NCBI GenBank assembly: GCA_015057165.1
Contig: SVEY01000018.1
Span: 1-64,000 of the forward strand
DNA from: Lachnospiraceae bacterium
GTDB lineage: Bacteria > Bacillota > Clostridia > Lachnospirales > Lachnospiraceae
DNA length: 64,000 nt
Reading direction: 5' to 3'
In this document: one piece after another, positions 14,344 through 22,641 of the stretch
Numbering within the stretch: the stretch's first letter is position 1
Layout of the letters: each line of letters starts with the position of its first letter
The notes under the pieces: generated by a model
Told to the model about the DNA's origin: nothing
Database searches by the model: none
The model's input: only the letters and a program-made list of their open reading frames with translations
Position numbers and translations under genes: made by a program

Positions 14344-16668
14344 ATGGCTAATATGCTTTCTGAAGAAGAAGTTAATAAAGTCGCAAATCAAATTGGTCGT
14401 GAACAAAATACTGTCATTTCCACAAAGGATTTTGTAGATAAAGAGACACTCTATGATTCTTTAATTAAGACAATTAGGAAATACCATCCAAGCGCCAATA
14501 CTGATATTATTGAGAAGGCTTATAAAGTGGCTGATGAGGCACATAATGGTCAGAAGCGTAAGTCTGGAGAGGATTATATTATTCATCCCCTTAGTGTGGC
14601 ACTTATCTTAGCAGACCTTGAGATGGATAAAGAGACAATTGTTGCAGGTATGCTTCATGATGTTGTTGAAGATACATTTATGACAATTGATGAAATTAGT
14701 GATTTGTTTGGGGAGGAAGTAGCACTTCTAGTTGATGGTGTTACAAAACTTGGTCAATTAAGCTATTCTTCTGATAAGGTTGAGGTTCAAGCTGAGAATC
14801 TTCGTAAGATGTTTCTCGCTATGGCTAAAGATATTCGCGTAATTATTATTAAGCTTGCTGATAGACTTCATAATATGAGAACACTTCAATTTATGAAGCC
14901 GGAGAAGCAGAAAGAAAAGGCTAAGGAGACAATGGAGATATACGCTCCACTTGCGCAACGCCTTGGTATTGCTAAAGTAAAAATTGAACTAGATGACTTA
15001 TCGCTTAAATATTACAATCCAGAAGCATATAGAAATATTGTAGAGACAATTGCCCAAAGAAAAGCTGAGCGAGATGCCTACGTTGACAATCTTGTTCTTG
15101 AGGTTCAAGGACATATTGATGCTGCTGGAATTAAAGCAGAGATTTATGGAAGAGCAAAGCATTTCTTCTCAATCTATCGTAAAATGGTTAGCCAGAATAA
15201 AGAATTTGATGAGATATATGATTTGTTCGCCATTAGAATTATTGTGGATAATCTACAGGATTGTTATGCGGCACTTGGTGTAATGCATGAGCGCTATACA
15301 CCAATTCCTGGTAGATTCAAAGATTATATTGCAATGCCTAAGCCTAATATGTATCAGTCGCTTCATACTACGCTTATTGGACCTATGGGCGTTCCATTTG
15401 AGATACAGATTCGTACATGGGAGATGCATAGAACCAGCGAATATGGTATTGCTGCCCATTGGAAATACAAAGAGTCAGGTGAAGGTGCTACTGTAAAGGG
15501 CGAAGAAGAGAAGATTTCATGGCTTAGAGATATCCTTGATTGGCAGAAAGACATGGATGACAACAAGGAATTTGTTAATCTTCTTAAGAATGACCTTGAT
15601 TTGTTCTCTGATACAGTATTTTGCTTTACACCACAGGGTGATGTTAAGAATTTTCCAAGTGGTTCAACTCCAATTGATTTTGCTTACAGCATTCATTCTG
15701 CAGTAGGTAATAAGATGATTGGTGCCAAGGTAAATGGTAAGCTTGTTCCTATAGAATATGAACTTAAGAATGGTGACAGGGTTGAGATTCTCACCTCCGC
15801 TAATTCTCGTGGACCTAGTAGAGACTGGCTTAACATTGTTAAGTCTACACAGGCACGTAACAAGATTAATCAATGGTTTAAGAATGAATTCAAAGTTGAG
15901 AATATTGTTAGGGGTAAGGAACTTCTAATCGAATCTGCTAAGCAGAAGAATATTAACTTCAATGACATTAACAGACCTGAGTATCAGGAAAATGTTATGA
16001 GAAGATATGGTTTTCATGACTGGGAATCCTGCCTTGCAGCAGTTGGTCATGGTGGTCTTAATGAAGGTCAGATTGTTCAAAGGATGTATGAACAATATCT
16101 AAGAGATTTTGATAATTCTGTTACAGATGAGAAAATTATAGCAGATAGTGAAGGCAGAATGAGTCAGCCTTCTAGAGCACGGAAAAACAACTCTAAAGGC
16201 AGTAATGGCGTAATAGTTAGAGGAATGGACGGATTCTATGCAAGATTTTCTAAATGCTGTAATCCTGTACCTGGTGATGAGATTGTAGGTTATGTCACAA
16301 GAGGTAGGGGGCTTTCAATCCATAGAACTGATTGCATCAATGTTATTAATATGCCGGAGAATGATAGGTCTAGACTTCTTGAAGCAGAATGGTCTAAGGA
16401 ATACTTAGAGGGTAATACTGAGACAGAGTATATGGCCACAGTTAATATCTACGTTCAAAGTAGAGTTGGTATTCTTGTGGAAGTTTCTAAGATATTCTCA
16501 GAAGCAGAAATTGACATTATATCTATTCATTCAAATACCAATAAGAAGGACATAGCCACAATTACTGTTGGATTTGAAGTAAAAACTAAGGAAATGCTTG
16601 AAAGGGTATGTTCTAAACTAAAGAATATAGAAGGGGTAATTGATATAGAAAGGACAACAGGCGGTTAA
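14344..16668 (+). CDS. rel: Bifunctional (p)ppGpp synthetase/hydrolase
   Basis: 774 aa, full family length. The HD hydrolase domain spans about 50-200, with HPLSVA (His81), HDVVED (105-110) and LADRLHNMRT. The synthetase domain spans 235-360: GRAKHFFSIYRKM, YDLFAIRII, then PGRFKDYIAMPKPN. The RFKD motif (324-327) is the form seen in bifunctional Rel enzymes, in contrast to EFDD of RelA. A TGS domain follows (about 410-475, VFCFTPQGDVKNFPSGSTPI), then a conserved-cysteine region (FSKCCNPVPGDEI) and a C-terminal ACT domain (from about 700). It makes and degrades the stringent-response alarmone at the ribosome. The next gene starts two bases after its stop. Confidence 0.97.
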   Translation: MANMLSEEEVNKVANQIGREQNTVISTKDFVDKETLYDSLIKTIRKYHPSANTDIIEKAYKVADEAHNGQKRKSGEDYIIHPLSVALILADLEMDKETIVAGMLHDVVEDTFMTIDEISDLFGEEVALLVDGVTKLGQLSYSSDKVEVQAENLRKMFLAMAKDIRVIIIKLADRLHNMRTLQFMKPEKQKEKAKETMEIYAPLAQRLGIAKVKIELDDLSLKYYNPEAYRNIVETIAQRKAERDAYVDNLVLEVQGHIDAAGIKAEIYGRAKHFFSIYRKMVSQNKEFDEIYDLFAIRIIVDNLQDCYAALGVMHERYTPIPGRFKDYIAMPKPNMYQSLHTTLIGPMGVPFEIQIRTWEMHRTSEYGIAAHWKYKESGEGATVKGEEEKISWLRDILDWQKDMDDNKEFVNLLKNDLDLFSDTVFCFTPQGDVKNFPSGSTPIDFAYSIHSAVGNKMIGAKVNGKLVPIEYELKNGDRVEILTSANSRGPSRDWLNIVKSTQARNKINQWFKNEFKVENIVRGKELLIESAKQKNINFNDINRPEYQENVMRRYGFHDWESCLAAVGHGGLNEGQIVQRMYEQYLRDFDNSVTDEKIIADSEGRMSQPSRARKNNSKGSNGVIVRGMDGFYARFSKCCNPVPGDEIVGYVTRGRGLSIHRTDCINVINMPENDRSRLLEAEWSKEYLEGNTETEYMATVNIYVQSRVGILVEVSKIFSEAEIDIISIHSNTNKKDIATITVGFEVKTKEMLERVCSKLKNIEGVIDIERTTGG

Positions 16669-16670
16669 TT

Positions 16671-17303
16671 ATGAGTAAGATGGAATTAATACAATATGTT
16701 GTTGGCCCGGTTTGCACCAATTGTTATTTTGTAATAAACAGTGACACTAAGGAAACAATTATTATAGATCCAGGTGATGAGGCAGAACATTTAATAGATA
16801 GAATAGAGATTAAAGAGCTTAAGCCAGTTGCTATTTTGCTTACCCATGGACATTTTGATCATGTTGGTGCAGCAGGCAGAATATCTGATGAATATAGCAT
16901 TCCAGTTTATGCTAGTCGAAACGAAAGGAATACCCTTCGTGATCCTCTTATTAATCATTCCGGTGTAAATGGAAGAATTCCAGCCATTTATCATGCCAGT
17001 GATTTGCTTGATGATGAGGATGTATTAGAATTAGCTGGCTTTACAATTAAAGTGTTCTATACCCCAGGCCATACTCCTGGAGGCGTATGCTATTATCTTC
17101 CTGATGAGAAATGTGTTTTCTCAGGTGATACACTTTTTTATAATTCCGTTGGAAGAACTGACTTTGTCAAGAGTTCAAGTGAAGACTTGATTAATTCTAT
17201 TAAGACTAAGCTTATGACTTTAGATGATGATATAATTGTTCTTCCTGGTCATGATGCGAGAACTACAATTGGCGAGGAGAGAATGCATAATCCTTTTCTT
17301 TAA
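16671..17303 (+). CDS. MBL-fold metallo-hydrolase (glyoxalase II-like)
   Basis: 210 aa. Metal-binding motif THGHFDH at 58-64, a second histidine in the YTPGHTPGGVCYY stretch, the bridging aspartate in FSGDTLF, and a final GHDARTTIGEE, where most relatives read GHGPxTTIxxE. An N-terminal TNCYFV precedes DPGDE. Genes of this type between rel and hemZ are common in Clostridia and are often called hydroxyacylglutathione hydrolase; the real substrate is unknown. Two bases after rel; translationally coupled. Confidence 0.92.
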   Translation: MSKMELIQYVVGPVCTNCYFVINSDTKETIIIDPGDEAEHLIDRIEIKELKPVAILLTHGHFDHVGAAGRISDEYSIPVYASRNERNTLRDPLINHSGVNGRIPAIYHASDLLDDEDVLELAGFTIKVFYTPGHTPGGVCYYLPDEKCVFSGDTLFYNSVGRTDFVKSSSEDLINSIKTKLMTLDDDIIVLPGHDARTTIGEERMHNPFL

Positions 17304-17320
17304 GGAAATGTGATTTTGGT

Positions 17321-18790
17321 ATGATATATATTAAGCTTAATGATGATAATTTTGAATACGATATTTATTCTTTGGTTAAGGCGTTTTGCCCTAGAGAAGA
17401 AATTGCTTTTGTAAAGATTAGACCAGAGGATAAATTATCGTATTTTCTTGTGATTAATTATATAGAAGATGCAATAGAATTAGAGTTATATAAATCAGCG
17501 AGTGATGTTGCTACTACAAAAGATAGTATAGAAGTAGAGCATAGTGACAGAAAAGAAACAAAGAATCGTCTGAAAAGGCTTATATATTATGCCTTTAGTA
17601 AAGAAACGGGGAAAGAATTGCCTTGGGGTACATTAAGTGGAATTCGTCCAACGAAGATACCACTTAGAATGATAGAAAGTGGCCTAAGTAATAAGGAAAT
17701 ATCAGGTTATATGAAGGATACATATCTTGCAAGTGATGAGAAGATAGATATCTCTATTGATATTGCAAGACATGAATATGATTTGATTAAAGATATTAAC
17801 TGTGACAATGATTATAGCCTATATATTGGGATTCCCTTTTGCCCTAGTACGTGTCTTTATTGCTCATTTCCTTCATATGCCTACGGAATATGGAAGAATA
17901 GAGTTGATGAGTATTTAGATGCCCTTAAGAAAGAAATTGAATTTGTTAAAGCTAACCTTAAAGATAAGAATCTTACTACTATTTACATAGGTGGAGGGAC
18001 ACCTACATCTCTTGATGAAAACCATCTTGATAAGCTTCTAACTATAATAGAAGAAGCATTTCCTATTAATGATGTTAGAGAATATACAATTGAGGCGGGG
18101 CGACCTGATTCTATTACAAGGGAGAAGCTTAAAGTAATAAGAAGACATGGTATTAGTCGTATATCAATTAATCCTCAGACAATGAATCAGAAGACCCTTG
18201 ATTTGATTGGTCGACATCATAGTGTGGTTGATGTAATTGAAAGCTTTAACATTGCAAGAGAATTAGGGTTTGATAATATTAATATGGATATTATAATAGG
18301 CCTCCCTGGAGAAGATATTAATGATCTAAGTTATACATTAGAAGAGATTAAGAAACTTAATCCAGATAGCCTTACTGTTCATTCTCTGGCTATTAAGCGT
18401 TCTGCAAGACTTAATATAGAGAAGGAAGAATATGAGAATTATATTATGGATAATTCTTCATATCATATGGATAAGGCAAGGCAGATAGCGAAGGAATTAG
18501 ATATGAAGCCCTATTACTTGTATAGACAGAAGAATATGGCTGGTAATCAGGAAAATATTGGATTTTCGAAGAAGGGTAAAGAAGGATTATATAATATCTT
18601 GATTATGGAAGAAAAACAGACTATAATTGCACTTGGTGCTGGTGCAGCCTGTAAATATGTTACTGATAATGGATATACAGTTACAAGGTCTGAGAATGTG
18701 AAAGACCCAGGGCTATATATAGATAGAATTCATGAGATGATTGATAGAAAAAGAGAGAAGCTGGAGGAAATGAAATGGCTAACAAACTAA
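17321..18790 (+). CDS. hemZ: Coproporphyrinogen dehydrogenase HemZ-like radical SAM protein
   Basis: 489 aa. The radical-SAM cluster motif is Cys174-x3-Cys178-x2-Cys181 (FCPSTCLYCSF). It is followed by YIGGGTPTSL (SAM-binding GGGTP), then INPQTMNQKTLDLIGR and DIIIGLPGED, as in the HemN/HemZ family. The N-terminal 160 residues are the HemZ-specific extension, including WGTLSGIRPTKIP. HemZ-like proteins are annotated as oxygen-independent coproporphyrinogen III dehydrogenases. No other haem genes are in view, so haem synthesis is not certain. It overlaps hisS by 16 bases. Confidence 0.9.
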   Translation: MIYIKLNDDNFEYDIYSLVKAFCPREEIAFVKIRPEDKLSYFLVINYIEDAIELELYKSASDVATTKDSIEVEHSDRKETKNRLKRLIYYAFSKETGKELPWGTLSGIRPTKIPLRMIESGLSNKEISGYMKDTYLASDEKIDISIDIARHEYDLIKDINCDNDYSLYIGIPFCPSTCLYCSFPSYAYGIWKNRVDEYLDALKKEIEFVKANLKDKNLTTIYIGGGTPTSLDENHLDKLLTIIEEAFPINDVREYTIEAGRPDSITREKLKVIRRHGISRISINPQTMNQKTLDLIGRHHSVVDVIESFNIARELGFDNINMDIIIGLPGEDINDLSYTLEEIKKLNPDSLTVHSLAIKRSARLNIEKEEYENYIMDNSSYHMDKARQIAKELDMKPYYLYRQKNMAGNQENIGFSKKGKEGLYNILIMEEKQTIIALGAGAACKYVTDNGYTVTRSENVKDPGLYIDRIHEMIDRKREKLEEMKWLTN

Positions 18791-20040
18791 GTAAGAAGCC
18801 AGTTAACGGCATGAAAGATATTTTGCCGAGAGAAATGGAGATAAGAGATTATGTAACTTCTGTTATTAAAGATACTTACAGAAGTTACGGCTTTACACCT
18901 ATTGAGACACCTGCTATGGAGAATATTGCTAATTTAAGCAATAAGCAGGGTGGTGAAAATGAGAAGTTAATCTTTAAAGTAATGAAAAGAGGAGAAAAGC
19001 TTAAGATTAAAGAAGCAGAGAATGAACTCGATGTTGTTGACTACGGGTTAAGATATGATTTGACTGTACCTCTTTGCAGATACTATTCTAATAATGCTAA
19101 TGATTTGCCTAGTCCTTTCAAAGCCTTGCAAATTGGCTCTGTATGGAGAGCGGACAGACCTCAGAGAGGACGTTATAGACAGTTTACTCAATGCGATATC
19201 GACATAATTGGTGAACAAAGCAACATGGCAGAGATTGAGTTGATACTTGCCACAACTACCACTCTTGGTAAGCTTGGGTTTGAGAATTTTGAGATAAGAA
19301 TTAACGAAAGAAAGATATTAAAAGCAATGGCGTTGAAAGCTGGATTCACTGAAGAGAGTTTCGACGAAGTCTTTATAATTCTTGACAAAATGGATAAGAT
19401 TGGATTAGAAGGTGTCCAAAATGAACTTGTGGATAAAGGGTATAATTCGGAAGTTGTTAACTCTTATATCAACTTATTCACAAATTTGGAGGGAAAAAAC
19501 GATGTAAATCAAGCAATTGACTATCTTGACGCTGAATTAAGCGACACATTAGATGAAAGTGTCAAGCAAAGTATGAGAGAAATAGCAAATGCTGTGAATA
19601 ACGCTAAAGTAGCAAAATTTGATCTTGTATTTGATCCAACTCTTGTTAGAGGAATGAGTTATTATACTGGAACAATATTTGAAATTGCCATACCTGAATT
19701 TGGTGGAAGCTGTGGAGGCGGTGGACGTTATGATGAAATGATTGGAAAATTCACCGGTCAAAGTGTTCCTGCTTGTGGCTTCTCAATTGGATTTGAAAGA
19801 ATAATTCTTCTTTTGTTAGAGCAAAATTATGAGATTCCAGAAGCTGGCAAGAAGATTGCCTATCTAGTGGATAAGAAGCTTTCTAATGAAAAATATGTAG
19901 AAGTAATTAAGGAAGCAAATGAGAAAAGAGAAAATGGCGTTAACGTTCTTGTTGTTAGAATGAACAAGAATAAGAAGTTCCAGAAAGAGCAGTTAAAAAA
20001 AGAGGGCTACGAAGAATTTAAAGAATTCTTTGCAGATTAG
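18775..20040 (+). CDS. hisS: Histidine--tRNA ligase
   Basis: 421 aa, class II synthetase. Motif 1 region near 40-60 (FTPIETPAMENI), motif 2 RPQRGRYRQF at 128-137, the two histidine A motifs (LVRGMSYYTGTIFE) and the Gly-rich FGGSCGGGGRYDEM, and motif 3 ACGFSIGFERI. The C-terminal anticodon-binding domain (about 345-421) is compact. A ribosome site (GGAGG) lies inside the end of hemZ. It charges tRNA-His in the cytosol and forms an operon with aspS 34 bases downstream. HisZ is an alternative, but the catalytic motifs are complete and no his operon is present. Confidence 0.95.
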   Translation: MANKLSKKPVNGMKDILPREMEIRDYVTSVIKDTYRSYGFTPIETPAMENIANLSNKQGGENEKLIFKVMKRGEKLKIKEAENELDVVDYGLRYDLTVPLCRYYSNNANDLPSPFKALQIGSVWRADRPQRGRYRQFTQCDIDIIGEQSNMAEIELILATTTTLGKLGFENFEIRINERKILKAMALKAGFTEESFDEVFIILDKMDKIGLEGVQNELVDKGYNSEVVNSYINLFTNLEGKNDVNQAIDYLDAELSDTLDESVKQSMREIANAVNNAKVAKFDLVFDPTLVRGMSYYTGTIFEIAIPEFGGSCGGGGRYDEMIGKFTGQSVPACGFSIGFERIILLLLEQNYEIPEAGKKIAYLVDKKLSNEKYVEVIKEANEKRENGVNVLVVRMNKNKKFQKEQLKKEGYEEFKEFFAD

Positions 20041-20074
20041 TATATAGCCATAGTATAAGATTTGGAGGATTAAA

Positions 20075-21871
20075 ATGGCAGAATCAATGACAGGACTACA
20101 TCGTAGTCACAGATGTACAGAGGTAAGTAACAAATTAATCGATGAGGAAGTAACTGTAATGGGTTGGGTACAGAAGAGACGTAACTTGGGAAGCCTTATT
20201 TTCATCGACCTTAGAGATAGAAGCGGTCTTCTGCAAATCGTATTCGATGAACCTCAGATTGGAAAAGAGGGTTTTGAGAAAGCGGGAACTTTAAGGAGTG
20301 AATTCGTAGTAGCAGTAGAAGGCGTTGTTAAGAAGAGAGAGGCTGCAATTAATGAAAATCTCAAGACTGGTGATATTGAGATTATTGCTTCATCTCTCAG
20401 AATTCTATCAGAAGCAGAGACGCCTCCATTTCCAATTGAAGAAGGTATTACAACAAAAGATGAGCTTCGCTTAAAGCACAGATATCTTGATCTTAGAAGA
20501 CCTGATCTTCAGAGAAACCTTATACTTAGAAGTAAGGTTTGCAATATTGTAAGAAGTTTTCTATGTGATGAAGGATTTATAGAGATTGAGACTCCAATTC
20601 TTCAGAAGTCAACGCCAGAAGGTGCAAGAGATTACCTTGTGCCAAGTAGAATACATAAGGGAGAGTTCTATGCCCTTCCACAGTCGCCACAATTATTCAA
20701 GCAACTTCTCATGTGTTCAGGATATGACAGATATTTTCAGATAGCAAAATGTTTTAGAGATGAGGATTTAAGAGCTGACAGACAGCCGGAATTTACACAG
20801 ATTGATATGGAATTATCATTTGTTGATGTAGACGACGTACTTGATGTTAACGAGAGACTTCTTGCTAAAGTTTTCAAGGAAGCAATTGGAGTAGAAGTAT
20901 CTCTTCCACTTCAAAGAATGCCATGGCAAGAAGCGATGGATAGATTTGGCTCTGATAAGCCTGATATTAGATTCGGAATGGAACTTACAGATGTATCTTT
21001 TGTAGTAGAAGGTTCGGAATTTGGAGTATTCACATCAGCCCTTGAAAACGGTGGCTCTGTCCGTGGTATCAACGTAGAAGGACAGGGCTCTATGTCTAGA
21101 AAGAAAATAGACAAATTAGTTGAATTTGCTAAGGGATGTGGTGCTAAGGGACTGGCTTATCTATGCGTTAATGATGATGGAACATATAAGTCAAGTTTTG
21201 CAAAGTTTATGACTGAGGAAGAACTTGATAATCTTGTTAAAGAAATGAATGGAAAGCCAGGAGACTTGCTCCTTTTTGCAGCAGATAAGAATAAGATTGT
21301 CTGGGAGGTTCTTGGTTCCCTTAGATGTGAACTTGCTAAACAATTAGAATTAATACCTGAGAATGAATTCAAATTCCTTTGGATTACAGATTTTCCATTA
21401 TTTGAGTATTCTGAAGAACAGGAAAGATTTGTTGCTATGCATCACCCATTTACAATGCCTTATGAAGAAGATCTTGATATGATTACAACCGATCCGGCAA
21501 AGGTTCGCGCAAAGGCATATGATATTGTTCTTAATGGTTGTGAACTTGGTGGTGGTAGTATAAGAATTCACAGACAGGATATTCAAGAGAAAATGTTCGA
21601 AGCACTTGGCTTTACGAAAGAAGAAGCCCATGACAGATTTGGCTTCCTATTAGATGCATTTAGTTATGGAGTTCCTCCTCATGCAGGTCTTGCTTATGGA
21701 CTTGATAGAATGATAATGCTTATGACAGGAGCTGATTCCATTCGTGATGTTATTGCGTTTCCTAAGGTTAAGGATGCTTCCTGTCTTATGACAAATGCAC
21801 CAAGTAAGGTTGACACAGAACAGTTAGAAGAACTTAGTCTGGAAGTTGTAGAAGAAAAGTCAAAAGAATAG
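20075..21871 (+). CDS. aspS: Aspartate--tRNA ligase
   Basis: 598 aa, the long bacterial form. OB-fold anticodon domain at 15-120 (VTVMGWVQKRRNLGSLIFID). Catalytic core with motif 1 (FIEIETPILQKSTPEGARDY), the flipping-loop and motif 2 (CFRDEDLRADRQPEFTQID), the GAD insertion at about 290-420, and motif 3 (GLAYGLDRMIMLM). GGAGG lies 8 bases before the ATG. It charges tRNA-Asp (and perhaps tRNA-Asn, although a separate asnS is present at 41050). It is the last gene of the rel-mbl-hemZ-hisS-aspS run. Confidence 0.97.
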   Translation: MAESMTGLHRSHRCTEVSNKLIDEEVTVMGWVQKRRNLGSLIFIDLRDRSGLLQIVFDEPQIGKEGFEKAGTLRSEFVVAVEGVVKKREAAINENLKTGDIEIIASSLRILSEAETPPFPIEEGITTKDELRLKHRYLDLRRPDLQRNLILRSKVCNIVRSFLCDEGFIEIETPILQKSTPEGARDYLVPSRIHKGEFYALPQSPQLFKQLLMCSGYDRYFQIAKCFRDEDLRADRQPEFTQIDMELSFVDVDDVLDVNERLLAKVFKEAIGVEVSLPLQRMPWQEAMDRFGSDKPDIRFGMELTDVSFVVEGSEFGVFTSALENGGSVRGINVEGQGSMSRKKIDKLVEFAKGCGAKGLAYLCVNDDGTYKSSFAKFMTEEELDNLVKEMNGKPGDLLLFAADKNKIVWEVLGSLRCELAKQLELIPENEFKFLWITDFPLFEYSEEQERFVAMHHPFTMPYEEDLDMITTDPAKVRAKAYDIVLNGCELGGGSIRIHRQDIQEKMFEALGFTKEEAHDRFGFLLDAFSYGVPPHAGLAYGLDRMIMLMTGADSIRDVIAFPKVKDASCLMTNAPSKVDTEQLEELSLEVVEEKSKE

Positions 21872-21916
21872 ACGACTCGTGTGTATTAATAAAGCCCCAT
21901 AAAAGCTATATTTTCC

Positions 21917-21946
21917 TTGCAAATAAAAGTAAAATATATGTATAAT
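21917..21946 (+). promoter_or_regulatory. Promoter before the flavin reductase gene
   Basis: TTGCAA with an 18-base spacer to a perfect TATAAT (21941-21946). A second TATAAT-like box (GGTATAATA) about 25 bases later may be an alternative start. Confidence 0.6.
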
Positions 21947-22044
21947 ATCTATATATGTTTACTTAGGGTATAATATTTGCTACATTAATTTATTTATACT
22001 CGGGTTCATAAAGGGGAGAATTCTTTAGCAAGGGGGGTATAAAT

Positions 22045-22551
22045 ATGCACACATTTCAACCATATCCTATAGAATTGTATGAAGCTAATCCTTTTACATT
22101 AATAGCAGATCAATGGTATACTATTACTGCTGAGAAGGATGGCAAAGTTAACACTATGACAGCTTCTTGGGGAACCTTAGGAAGTCTTTGGGGCAAATAT
22201 GTGGCTGTTATATATGTTAGAGAATCCAGACTTACACATGAATTTCTTGATGCTTGCGAATATTTCTCTATTACTAATTATGAGAAGGGCAATAGAAGTG
22301 CTCTTAAGTATTTGGGTAGCGTATCAGGAAGAGACGAGGACAAAATAGCCGGCGCCAGATTTCATGTTAATTATGATAGTGGGGTTCCGTTTATAGATGA
22401 GGGTAATTTTAGTTTGATTTGCAAGAAAATTGCCAGAACGGAAATTAAGCCAGATCAGTTTGTTGATCCTAACATTGAATCAGACTGGTACAAAGATGGT
22501 GATTATCATACCATGTATGTAGGGGAAATTATTAAAGCCTTAGCTAGATAA
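22045..22551 (+). CDS. Flavin reductase-like, FMN-binding split-barrel protein
   Basis: 168 aa. Split-barrel flavin fold: an early WYTITAEKDGKVNTMTASWG, then VAVIYVRESRLTHEFLD and FSITNYEKGNRSALKYLGSV, as in Clostridial flavin reductase-domain proteins. Such enzymes reduce or carry FMN with NAD(P)H. No fused rubredoxin or Fe-S domain. It stands alone between a TATAAT promoter and its own terminator, with AAGGGGGG as ribosome site. The substrate is not predictable. Confidence 0.85.
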   Translation: MHTFQPYPIELYEANPFTLIADQWYTITAEKDGKVNTMTASWGTLGSLWGKYVAVIYVRESRLTHEFLDACEYFSITNYEKGNRSALKYLGSVSGRDEDKIAGARFHVNYDSGVPFIDEGNFSLICKKIARTEIKPDQFVDPNIESDWYKDGDYHTMYVGEIIKALAR

Positions 22552-22571
22552 AGTTCTAATAGGTGAGTAAT

Positions 22572-22600
22572 AAGGAGAGGCTTTTGCTTCTCCTTTTTTA
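22572..22600 (+). terminator. Rho-independent terminator
   Basis: AAGGAGAGGC / GCTTCTCCTT stem (one G-T pair), TTTT loop, followed by T-run. Confidence 0.85.
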
Positions 22601-22641
22601 AGAAATGTATTAATTATGCTGGGTATATAAAGGATATATAA